Assembly (NCBI RefSeq): GCF_004349265.1
Contig: NZ_SMFL01000006.1
Span: 354,521-414,268, forward strand
DNA: 59,748 nt
Direction: 5' to 3'
Source of the DNA: Dyadobacter psychrotolerans
GTDB taxonomy: Bacteria > Bacteroidota > Bacteroidia > Cytophagales > Spirosomataceae
The notes below the pieces were generated by a model, which made no database searches, was not told the DNA's origin, and worked only from the letters and a program-made list of their open reading frames with translations. The position numbers and the translations under genes were made by a program. Shown here piece after piece: positions 52,719 through 59,748 of the stretch (positions are counted from its first letter, which is position 1; each line of letters opens with the position of its first letter).

Positions 52719-52910
52719 ATTTTTGTTCAGAAGGATGATAATCAGAGATTTCGTTTTTTTAATAAAAAATATCCTGACTGCTCGTTTGCTTTACTTATTC
52801 AGGTAACTTAAAAAAGACCTGATTATATTTTATTAGAACTCAAGAATCTTCCTTTCAATTTCTCTGTTATCAAATCTCGTAAAGAGTAATTTTTGAAAGA
52901 TCAGGCAGGA

Positions 52911-53093
52911 TCATAATCCCAGATCGATCCATAAACGATTAACCATTTTTTCAACCATTCCGACAATACCCTGAAATGCCCCGAAAATGATGCAGATCGG
53001 TAGTATTACGGGTAAAAAGATGAGCCATTGTAAGGCCATCGTTGCATTAAATTTTTTAAGACCGGGCGCTTTCATAGGGTATGGGTTATTCAC
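52911..53093 (-). CDS. Possible small membrane protein
   Basis: 60 residues: MNNPYPMKAPGLKKFNATMA, then a strong membrane helix LQWLIFLPVILPICIIFGAFQGIVG, then an amphipathic end MVEKMVNRLWIDLGL. Codon use and hydrophobic pattern look real, but no family is recognised and it lies in a 675-base stretch that is otherwise only the nagB terminator and AT-rich sequence before mutL. Confidence 0.5.
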   Translation of the reverse strand: MNNPYPMKAPGLKKFNATMALQWLIFLPVILPICIIFGAFQGIVGMVEKMVNRLWIDLGL

Positions 53094-53306
53094 TGATTTT
53101 ACCTCGTACTTTCAATTTCTGTAATGATAACACAAATTTATTTTAAAACGATTCGACCATCGTTAAAATTTCAATAATAAATATAATTTTTTAACTAATT
53201 ATATAGATACACACACTTACAGAAACAGAGGCGTTCCATCAAAAATCCTGAGCTCTAAAAAAAATTTTGTTAATTTGTTTATATATAGTAAAACATTCAA
53301 CTCAAT

Positions 53307-55193
53307 ATGACGTCTTCCGACATCATTCAATTATTACCGGATTCAATTGCTAACCAAATCGCCGCCGGAGAGGTTGTCCAGCGGCCAGCGTCGGTAGTAA
53401 AGGAGCTTTTGGAGAATGCCATTGATGCGAAAGCAAATCAGATTCAGGTTATTTTACGGGAAGCCGGAAGAACTTTAATTCAGGTAATTGACGACGGTTC
53501 GGGAATGTCGGTAACAGACGCCAGAATGTGTTTCGAGCGGCATGCCACATCAAAAATAAGACAATCAGAAGATTTGTTCAGGATAAGAACCATGGGTTTC
53601 CGCGGGGAAGCTTTGGCGTCTATTGCAGCTGTGGCACAGGTGGAGTTACGTACCAGGCAGGAAGCAGATGAAATCGGTACTTTAATTAAAATCGAAGCTT
53701 CTGAAATCAAAACTCAGGAAGCGGTTGCCTGCGTTACAGGAACCAACATATCGGTTAAAAACCTGTTTTTTAATGTTCCTGCAAGACGTAATTTTTTAAA
53801 ATCAAATGCTGTCGAAATGCGGCATGTTCTGGATGAATTTCAGCGAATTGCGCTTGCTCATCCGGAAGTTGCGCTCACACTGCATCATAACGATACCGAA
53901 GTTTTTAATCTCCAATCAGGAAAGCTGGTTCGGAGAATTGTTGATATATATGGAAAAAGCTACCGCGAACAGCTGGCTTTTTGTCAGGAAGATACATCAT
54001 ACATCAGTGTGCGGGGATATATAGGAAAGCCGGAATTTGCCCGTAAAACGCGTGGAGAGCAGTTTTTCTTTGTAAATGACCGTTACATCAAACACAGCTA
54101 CATGCATCATGCGGTAGTCAGTGCTTTTGACGGAACGATTCCGGAAGGCAGTCACCCGTTTTATGTTTTGTTTATCGAAATTGATCCCTCACATATTGAC
54201 ATCAATATTCATCCTACCAAGACTGAAATAAAATTTGATGACGAACGGTCGGTCTATGCGATTATCATGGCTGCGGTAAAAAAGGCAGTTGGGGTTTACA
54301 ATTTGTCACAATCCATTGATTTCGAAGACAATATTAATTTTTTAAGTCCGTCACCTTCGGATCCGAATCACAACATGGTGCCAAGGACTGTGATGCCGGA
54401 CTGGGCTGCGCAGTCTAAAAAACCGGATTCAGGACAGTCGCGGTCTAATCTTACAAACTGGAATAAATTATTTGAAGGCCTGCAAAATACTGAGGACAGG
54501 CACAGGGAATTGGCTGCATTTGAGACCAATGTTTCTTCCGCATCGCGCCCACAGTACCAGGAACAAGCCATGACCGTTGCCAGCAAAGTAAACCGAATGG
54601 CTTCTGAGGTGATTGCTGCACCGGAAAGTAATGCAGTTATTTTTCAGCTTCACAACCGGTATATTTTATCTCAAGTGAAAGATGGTATCATGCTGATTGA
54701 CCAGAAGGCTGCCTATGAACGGATTTTGTACGAACGATACCGCAAAATGTTAACCAACAGAAATGGTGCCTGTCAGCAGTTACTATTTCCTAAAACGATC
54801 CGTCTTACCCATTCGGATATGCAGCTGGTACATGAAACAAAGAAGGAAATCAGAAGTCTTGGCTTTGAATTTGATGAAATTGGTCCCACGGAACTGATTA
54901 TCCGTGGTATTCCCGCCGATTTACCGGAAGAAAGTGAGCAGGATCTTTTTGAGGAACTTATAGAGCAATTAAAACAAAGTTATTCGGATCTGAAACTGAA
55001 CAAACCCGAAAGTTTATCCCGTTCCTTGGCCCGCCGGTTTTCCATCAGATATGCAGTCAAACTGTCTGTTGTGGAAATACATACACTTATTGACCAGCTG
55101 TTTGCATCCACAGATCCAAACCGTACGCCTAGTGGTGAGGCAATTATCGTTTTACTGACGATGGATAAACTAAGCGGGATTTTTAAAGGTTAA
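53307..55193 (+). CDS. mutL: DNA mismatch repair protein MutL
   Basis: 628 residues; couples MutS recognition to strand removal. N-terminal GHKL ATPase (~1-335): NQIAAGEVVQRPASVVKELLENAIDA, VIDDGSGM, RHATSKI, MGFRGEALASIAAV, and the transducer IDINIHPTKTEI. A linker (~340-435) and C-terminal dimerisation domain follow. The endonuclease motif is altered: D465-Q-K467-A-A-Y-E471-R-I-L-Y-E476 with Lys for the usual His, and C-P-H-G-R-P is replaced by T-P-S-G-E-A (P608-A612). Possibly nuclease-weak. ATG start. Confidence 0.94.
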   Translation: MTSSDIIQLLPDSIANQIAAGEVVQRPASVVKELLENAIDAKANQIQVILREAGRTLIQVIDDGSGMSVTDARMCFERHATSKIRQSEDLFRIRTMGFRGEALASIAAVAQVELRTRQEADEIGTLIKIEASEIKTQEAVACVTGTNISVKNLFFNVPARRNFLKSNAVEMRHVLDEFQRIALAHPEVALTLHHNDTEVFNLQSGKLVRRIVDIYGKSYREQLAFCQEDTSYISVRGYIGKPEFARKTRGEQFFFVNDRYIKHSYMHHAVVSAFDGTIPEGSHPFYVLFIEIDPSHIDINIHPTKTEIKFDDERSVYAIIMAAVKKAVGVYNLSQSIDFEDNINFLSPSPSDPNHNMVPRTVMPDWAAQSKKPDSGQSRSNLTNWNKLFEGLQNTEDRHRELAAFETNVSSASRPQYQEQAMTVASKVNRMASEVIAAPESNAVIFQLHNRYILSQVKDGIMLIDQKAAYERILYERYRKMLTNRNGACQQLLFPKTIRLTHSDMQLVHETKKEIRSLGFEFDEIGPTELIIRGIPADLPEESEQDLFEELIEQLKQSYSDLKLNKPESLSRSLARRFSIRYAVKLSVVEIHTLIDQLFASTDPNRTPSGEAIIVLLTMDKLSGIFKG

Positions 55194-55236
55194 GAATACG
55201 TTACAATTTGAACACAGATCACCTGATTGATAAAAT

Positions 55237-56016
55237 ATGTTATCCATTACCCCAACGGTACGAAATCTGTTAATACTTAATTTACTGTTTTTTGTTGTTG
55301 ACTCTAAGCTCGGTTTATCCGGCAGTTTAGCTTTAAGGCCAGTGCTGTCTTCCGGTTTCATGCCTTTTCAGTTTATAAGCTATATGTTCCTGCATGCTGA
55401 CTTTGGACATCTTTTCAGCAATATGTTCGGGTTATTTATGTTTGGGCCTTTGCTGGAAAGAGAATGGGGACCTAAGAAATTTCTGTTTTTTTACTTTTTT
55501 ACAGGAATCGGGGCTGGATTGCTGTTTTCAGGTATCGGCTATTTTGAAAATACAATGCTGCGGAATGCAATAGATGTATATATTCAGTCGCCCTCGCCGG
55601 ATGCATTGGTAGATTTCCTTAGTAAACATGCAAAAGGTTTATATGAAGCAAACCTGGAATTTGTAAATGCTTTTGAAGAAAATCCTACGAATTCTCATTA
55701 TATTCAATCCAGTATTCAGCTTGTTAATATAACTTACGATGCGGTGATTAACCAGCCTATGGTTGGTGCGTCCGGTGCAATTTTTGGTATTCTGATGGCG
55801 TTTGGATTGTTGTATCCGAATATGGAGTTATTTATGCTCTTCATTCCGTTCCCTATTAAAGCGAAATATTTCGTTACGTTTTATGGGTTGTATGAATTAT
55901 ATTCAGGAATAAAAAATGCCCCGTCTGACAATGTTGCCCATTTTGCTCACATCGGAGGAATGCTATTTGCATATATATTGTTGCGTTACTGGGCTACCAA
56001 GAAAACAAACTATTGA
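55237..56016 (+). CDS. Rhomboid family intramembrane protease 1
   Basis: 259 residues with six membrane segments. Catalytic S179 (in GASGAIFG) and H238 (AHIGGM); the second-helix HxxxN motif is HLFSNMFGLFMFG. An unusually long, charged insert (~105-170) lies between helices 3 and 4. It cleaves membrane-anchored substrates within the bilayer; targets unknown. Immediately followed (3 bases) by a second rhomboid. Confidence 0.93.
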   Translation: MLSITPTVRNLLILNLLFFVVDSKLGLSGSLALRPVLSSGFMPFQFISYMFLHADFGHLFSNMFGLFMFGPLLEREWGPKKFLFFYFFTGIGAGLLFSGIGYFENTMLRNAIDVYIQSPSPDALVDFLSKHAKGLYEANLEFVNAFEENPTNSHYIQSSIQLVNITYDAVINQPMVGASGAIFGILMAFGLLYPNMELFMLFIPFPIKAKYFVTFYGLYELYSGIKNAPSDNVAHFAHIGGMLFAYILLRYWATKKTNY

Positions 56017-56019
56017 GAG

Positions 56020-56937
56020 ATGAGCAATATTGTAGACGACATAAAAAGGGAATTCGCTAAATCTGAAAATTCACTGGTAAAAATTATCCTCATTAATACC
56101 GCTGTTTTTCTCGTTTTACTTTTATCAAAAATCATTCTTACGCTTTCTCAGTCTTCTCATATTTATGGCTGGATTATGGACATGCTCCAGCTTCCGGCTT
56201 CCACAACCGATTTTGCATACAGACCATGGACGCTGATTACCTACTTCTTTACCCATGACGATATATTCCATATTTTGTTTAACATGCTGTTCCTTTACTG
56301 GTTTGGAAAGCTTGTTGATGAATATTTAGGTGCAAAAAGAGTAATTGCTTTGTATTTGCTCGGAGGGATTTTCGGTGGGATTATTTACATGGTGATTTAT
56401 AATCTATTGCCGTATTTTCAGCCACACCTCGAACAATCCAAAATGTTGGGGGCTTCTGCCGCAGCGTTTGCCGTTGCTGTGGGTGCATCCACACTTTTAC
56501 CAAATTATACTTTCAATCTGATATTTCTGGGCCCTATCAGGATTAAATTTATAGCATTATTTTATATTATACTTTCTCTGGCCCAAACCGTTGGACCTAA
56601 TGCCGGCGGAAATCTTGCTCATTTAGGAGGTGCATTGGTAGGTTATGTGTTTATCAAAATGCTTCAAAATGGTACTGATCTTGGAAAACCATTGTATGCT
56701 GTGATGAATGGCTGGTCCAGACTTTTCCGAAAGCGGCCCTCAATGCAGGTTACTTACCGTGAAAAACAGGTATATCGCAGTACGAGCGTTTATTCTTCGG
56801 CTTCATCATCAGCTACTATTGAAATGCCAAATCAAACAGAAATTGACACGATACTTGATAAAATCTCAAAGTCGGGTTATGAGAGTTTGACCAAAGAAGA
56901 GAAGCAAAAGCTGTTCAAAGCGAGCCAGCAAAAATAA
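56020..56937 (+). CDS. Rhomboid family intramembrane protease 2 with C-terminal tail
   Basis: 305 residues with six membrane segments (~20-215) and a cytoplasmic tail of ~85 residues. The HILFNMLFLYWFG motif and H201 (AHLGGALVGY) are present; S146 is in GASAAAFAV, so the usual G-x-S-G has become G-A-S-A. The tail ends in EIDTILDKISKSGYESLTKEEKQKLF, a short conserved domain (DUF6576-like) found on rhomboids of this phylum. Forms a pair with the gene before it. Activity may be altered by the Gly to Ala change. Confidence 0.9.
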   Translation: MSNIVDDIKREFAKSENSLVKIILINTAVFLVLLLSKIILTLSQSSHIYGWIMDMLQLPASTTDFAYRPWTLITYFFTHDDIFHILFNMLFLYWFGKLVDEYLGAKRVIALYLLGGIFGGIIYMVIYNLLPYFQPHLEQSKMLGASAAAFAVAVGASTLLPNYTFNLIFLGPIRIKFIALFYIILSLAQTVGPNAGGNLAHLGGALVGYVFIKMLQNGTDLGKPLYAVMNGWSRLFRKRPSMQVTYREKQVYRSTSVYSSASSSATIEMPNQTEIDTILDKISKSGYESLTKEEKQKLFKASQQK

Positions 56938-57023
56938 AAATCATATTGATTACCTATTTGATTAATTTTGTTCATGTTTTGGGTGGGATCAAATCTCGAA
57001 ACTGACTTATAATTGCCTTCAAT

Positions 57024-58958
57024 ATGCTAATAACCCCAGGAAAACTGCTCGCGAAGATTGATTCTCCCGAAGATTTACGAAAGCTGGATCGTTCTCAACT
57101 TCCGCAGGTATGTAATGAATTGCGCCAGTACATAATCGATAATGTTTCAGTCTATGGAGGACATTTTGGTGCAAGTCTGGGAGTTGTTGAATTAAGTGTA
57201 GCACTTCATTACGTTTTCAATACGCCGGATGATCAGCTCGTGTGGGATGTAGGACATCAGGCATACGGACATAAAATATTAACCGGCAGAAGAGACGATT
57301 TTCATACCAACCGTACTTATGGAGGACTATCCGGTTTTCCAAAACGCAAAGAAAGCGTTTATGATGCATTTGGTGTTGGGCATTCTTCAACATCGATCTC
57401 GTCGGCCTTAGGAATGGCGGTAGCTTCGGCATTGGAAGAGAATTATCAGCGTCAGCATATTGCAATTATCGGCGACGGCGCTATGACAGCCGGAATGGCA
57501 TTTGAAGGTATGAACCATGCAGGAGCCACGGATTCTAATCTGATTATCATTCTAAATGATAACTGCATGGCCATTGATCCTAATGTTGGTGCTCTTAAAG
57601 AGTATTTAACTGATATTACTACCTCACAGACGTACAATAAGTTTCGCGACGAAGTCTGGAATATGCTTGGTAAGATGAGCAACTTTGGAAAAAGTGCTCA
57701 GGAAATTGTTTCAAAAGTTGAGGCCGTTATGAAAACAGCTATACTTCGCCAGAGCAATTTGTTCGAATCTCTTGGATTACGGTATTTCGGTCCGATCGAT
57801 GGAAATGATATAAGTCATTTAACCGAGGTTTTACGTGATTTAAAGAGCATTCCCGGGCCAAAGCTTCTCCATTGCCTTACGATTAAAGGAAAAGGCTACG
57901 GGCCCGCAGAAAAAGATCAAACAAAATGGCATGCACCAGGTATATTTGATAAAATCACAGGTGAAATTCAGAAGAAAGTATATGATGTACCTCAGGCTCC
58001 TAAATTTCAGGATGTTTTTGGTCATACTCTCGTTGAACTCGCCGAAAAGAATGAGCAGATTGTAGGCGTTACTCCTGCGATGCCTTCCGGATCTTCTATG
58101 AACATCATGATGAAAGCAATGCCCGACAGAGCTTTCGACGTAGGGATTGCGGAGCAGCATGCTGTTACCTTTTCAGCAGGGATGGCAACACGCGGTAAAG
58201 TTGTTTTTTGTAACATCTACTCCACTTTTATGCAGCGGGCATACGACCAGGTTATACATGATGTATGTATACAGGAATTGCCTGTTATATTTTGCCTGGA
58301 CCGTGCAGGCTTGGTAGGAGCAGACGGGCCTACTCATCACGGCGTGTATGATATTGCATACATGCGTTGTATTCCAAATATGGTAGTAGCTTCTCCGATG
58401 GATGAGCAGGAGTTACGAAATATGATGTATACTGCTCAGCTCGATTCCTTCCAGAAGGGCAGTTTGGCCTTCACAATACGTTATCCACGTGGAAATGGTG
58501 TGATGCCCCAGTGGAAAACTCCTTTTGAAGAGATTAGGATCGGTACCGGGCGTAAAATTAAGGAAGGCTCGGACTTAGCTATTCTTTCGTTGGGTCCAAT
58601 TGGAAATTTTGCTAATCAGGCTTGTGATCTTCTCGATAAGGAAGGAATAGACGCGGCACTTTATGATATGCGGTTTGTGAAGCCACTGGATGTGGTTATG
58701 CTACATGAGATATTTAGTCGCTTTGATCGTGTTATAACGATTGAAGACGGTTGTTTACAAGGCGGATTTGGTAGTGCTGTGATGGAATTTATGGTAGATA
58801 ATGGCTATACTTCCCGCCTGAAACGCTTAGGTATTCCCGATGGAATCGTTGAGCACGGCGAACCGGAAGAGCTATACCATGAATGTGGATTTGATACCGC
58901 GGGCATCGTAAAACATGCCATTGAGATAATGTCTGCCGGTGTATCAGTTGCTCATTGA
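57024..58958 (+). CDS. dxs: 1-deoxy-D-xylulose-5-phosphate synthase
   Basis: 644 residues; thiamine-diphosphate enzyme joining pyruvate and glyceraldehyde 3-phosphate, first step of the MEP pathway. HFGASLGVVELSVALHYVF, WDVGHQAYGHKILTGRR, the ThDP motif IIGDGAMTAGMAFEGMNHAG ... NDNCMAID, then VGIAEQHAVTFSAGMA and C-terminal IEDGCLQGGFGSAV. Full length. Separated from the rhomboids by 86 bases. Together with dxr at 20210 it shows that the cell uses the MEP route. Confidence 0.97.
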   Translation: MLITPGKLLAKIDSPEDLRKLDRSQLPQVCNELRQYIIDNVSVYGGHFGASLGVVELSVALHYVFNTPDDQLVWDVGHQAYGHKILTGRRDDFHTNRTYGGLSGFPKRKESVYDAFGVGHSSTSISSALGMAVASALEENYQRQHIAIIGDGAMTAGMAFEGMNHAGATDSNLIIILNDNCMAIDPNVGALKEYLTDITTSQTYNKFRDEVWNMLGKMSNFGKSAQEIVSKVEAVMKTAILRQSNLFESLGLRYFGPIDGNDISHLTEVLRDLKSIPGPKLLHCLTIKGKGYGPAEKDQTKWHAPGIFDKITGEIQKKVYDVPQAPKFQDVFGHTLVELAEKNEQIVGVTPAMPSGSSMNIMMKAMPDRAFDVGIAEQHAVTFSAGMATRGKVVFCNIYSTFMQRAYDQVIHDVCIQELPVIFCLDRAGLVGADGPTHHGVYDIAYMRCIPNMVVASPMDEQELRNMMYTAQLDSFQKGSLAFTIRYPRGNGVMPQWKTPFEEIRIGTGRKIKEGSDLAILSLGPIGNFANQACDLLDKEGIDAALYDMRFVKPLDVVMLHEIFSRFDRVITIEDGCLQGGFGSAVMEFMVDNGYTSRLKRLGIPDGIVEHGEPEELYHECGFDTAGIVKHAIEIMSAGVSVAH

Positions 58959-59159
58959 AGTTTATTCATCAGTAGTCCGCAAGTTTCGCTGTTTTAAGGC
59001 TTGTTTAGGAGTTTTGGAACACGAGTCTATTTTGTGGTGTCAAATGCTCCTGGGATAAAAAAATAGCTAACTACTTGATGATATAAAAGGCTCAGGCAGC
59101 TTGTATTGTCACTCGCGGGTCTCTTCTAGAAATGTGTTTTATTCCCCGCTGTAACACTC

Positions 59160-59244
59160 GCCTGTAGTTTAGCGATCATTAAGCGCTGCATTTTCAACTT
59201 CTTGTGGAGGTTGCTCTGTGTGGGTTCGAATCCCATCTTCGGCA
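59160..59244 (+). tRNA. tRNA-like sequence, degenerate or atypical
   Basis: An 85-base stretch with a perfect T-arm (GTGGGTTCGAATCCCAT, 59219-59235), an acceptor 3' strand CTTCGGC plus discriminator A, and a D-arm-like AGCG / CGCT. The 5' end GCCTGTA pairs with CTTCGGC only at the first three positions. The D-loop lacks GG and no clean anticodon stem forms; candidate anticodon loops include TTTTCAA (TTC) and CTTGTGG. It is followed at once by a terminator, so it is probably a transcribed unit. Most likely a damaged tRNA or att-site remnant. Confidence 0.45.
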
Positions 59245-59247
59245 CAT

Positions 59248-59280
59248 AATGCCGTTCTCGAAAGAGGGCGGCATTTTTTT
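59248..59280 (+). terminator. Rho-independent terminator after tRNA-like gene
   Basis: AATGCCG (59248-59254) pairs with CGGCATT (59269-59275), followed by a T-run. Four bases after the tRNA-like 3' end. Confidence 0.8.
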
Positions 59281-59306
59281 GTGCACGCTGATTCGGTTTC
59301 GTTGTA

Positions 59307-59497
59307 ATCGTATTGTGGCGACTAGAATGCGCGTCCCGCACCAGGCCTTCCCTCTGCTTCACCATGTTGGACTGCATGGGGCGATATCATCGGCCTGGGC
59401 GGCCCCGCCTGCGCGGCCCGGCCTGGGCGGCACGGCATCGGAAGAGGTGAAGACTTCGCGTCTCGGCGAGTCGTCGCACCGTCCAGGCCGATAGTCC
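59307..59497 (-). pseudogene. GC-rich, diverged 5S rRNA-like sequence
   Basis: On the minus strand it shares, in the same order, several blocks with the true 5S next to it: GACTATCGGCCTGG (5S: GGCTATTGGCCTGG), TTCACCTCTTCC, GCCGATGATA, CA-ACATGGTGAAG (5S: CAAACCTGGTAAAG) and CGCCACAATACGATT. It is about 190 bases long instead of 112; the extra DNA is GC-rich, 46 of 60 bases at 59401-59460, with GGCCTGGGCGGC twice (59392-59403, 59420-59431). Cannot fold as normal 5S. Chimera, pseudogene or insertion in a second 5S copy. Confidence 0.6.
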
Positions 59498-59507
59498 TAA
59501 ACACAAA

Positions 59508-59532
59508 AAGACCATCCTTTTGAGATGGTCTT
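59508..59532 (-). terminator. Terminator of the rRNA operon
   Basis: On the minus strand AAGACCATC pairs with GATGGTCTT, followed by a T-run (A-run at 59505-59509 on the plus strand). About 12 bases after the 5S 3' end. Confidence 0.85.
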
Positions 59533-59544
59533 CGTTTAATAGTA

Positions 59545-59656
59545 TTGTGGCGGCTACCTACTTTACCAGGTTTGACCCAAGTATCATCGGCGGTTCTGGG
59601 CTTAACTTCTCTGTTCGGGATGGGAAGAGGTGAACACCAGGCCAATAGCCACCAAC
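59545..59656 (-). rRNA. rrf: 5S ribosomal RNA
   Basis: About 112 bases. The minus strand begins TTGGTGGCTATTGGCCTGGTG, continues with the 5S core CACCTCTTCCCATCCCGAAC, AGAAGTTAAGCCC and CGCCGATGATACT, and ends AGGTAGCCGCCACAA. Helix I forms from GGTGGCTA and TAGCCGCC. It is the last gene of an rRNA operon on the minus strand whose 23S should lie beyond the right edge. Ends are approximate. Confidence 0.95.
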
Positions 59657-59748
59657 AAGATTTTCTGTTGGTTTATCAACAATGTCTTTTGAGTTTCAAT
59701 GATTAACATTGAATTTCATGTCATATTGGAAGTAGAAGAGATAAAATA
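59657..59748 (-). other. 23S-5S spacer (partial)
   Basis: AT-rich sequence upstream of the 5S on the minus strand with no gene; it holds inverted TTGTTGATAAACCAACA-type stretches as expected for rRNA spacer processing stems. The 23S 3' end is not reached within the window. Confidence 0.5.

Noticed and set aside
59126..59377. Minus-strand frame with a GFEPT-type peptide opposite the tRNA-like sequence
   Set aside because: This is the well-known false protein produced by reading a tRNA backwards; it overlaps the tRNA T-arm and terminator.
59322..59645. Long open frames across the 5S and 5S-like region
   Set aside because: They read through a real 5S rRNA gene and a GC-rich stretch that lacks stops by composition; no protein features.

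Overview
The window looks like chromosome of a Bacteroidota member, most likely a Cytophagales bacterium of the Dyadobacter type. That is an inference from gene content (DUF2480, DUF4296, a NagB/PIG-L fusion, rhomboids with a C-terminal tail, monofunctional aspartate kinase), from near absence of Shine-Dalgarno sequences, and from promoters of the TTG-N19-21-TAnnTTTG class (best at rpmH 4457-4487, mreB 23139-23168 and the AraC gene 38016-38047). No plasmid, phage or IS gene is visible. Nearly all genes are intact.

Layout. 1-4350: small membrane protein, secreted Pro/Thr/Gly-repeat protein, DUF3606 protein and LigD. 4480-8378: rpmH, rnpA, S41 protease, tsaB and a DUF2480 protein. 8368-11891 (minus): a Bat-type operon (DUF58, membrane protein, VWA) ending in rnhB. 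11960-14305: DUF4296 lipoprotein, polyprenol-phosphate glycosyltransferase and M20 amidohydrolase. 14502-19683: methyltransferase, four-helix bundle protein, beta-propeller glycosidase-like protein, PhyH-type dioxygenase and two GT2 enzymes, a possible glycan-modification cluster. 19761-22897 (minus): membrane protein, dxr and GH3 family. 23209-28026: mreBCD, an ECF sigma factor with its anti-sigma partner, gmk and nadD.

28135-35926 is the most accessory-looking part: a SWIM protein, a hairpin-rich spacer, then a tight four-gene minus-strand operon (DUF433, DUF5615, DUF3696-type AAA ATPase, unknown 353-residue protein), an SF1 helicase and a divergent WYL regulator. The operon is very AT-rich, and its ATPase gene carries three single-base frameshifts within about 230 bases. 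It is the best candidate for an undescribed defence-type system, here probably decayed or mis-sequenced.

35967-50288: lipoprotein, NTF2-like protein, AraC regulator, acyl-CoA dehydrogenase, two tandem GT-C-like membrane proteins, an ABC ATPase with two tiny membrane ORFs, a MutS-like ATPase, serS, lysC, ribH, a TPR protein and glyA. 50661-58958: nagB fusion, small membrane protein, mutL, two rhomboids and dxs. The right end holds a degenerate tRNA-like sequence with its own terminator, a GC-rich diverged 5S-like sequence, and a normal 5S rRNA gene on the minus strand. The rest of that rRNA operon should lie beyond the window.

Dispersed small palindromes recur between genes: an exact 33-base palindrome in two inverted copies, a family of AGTTTACAG-type inverted repeats, and a cassette of four mini-hairpins.
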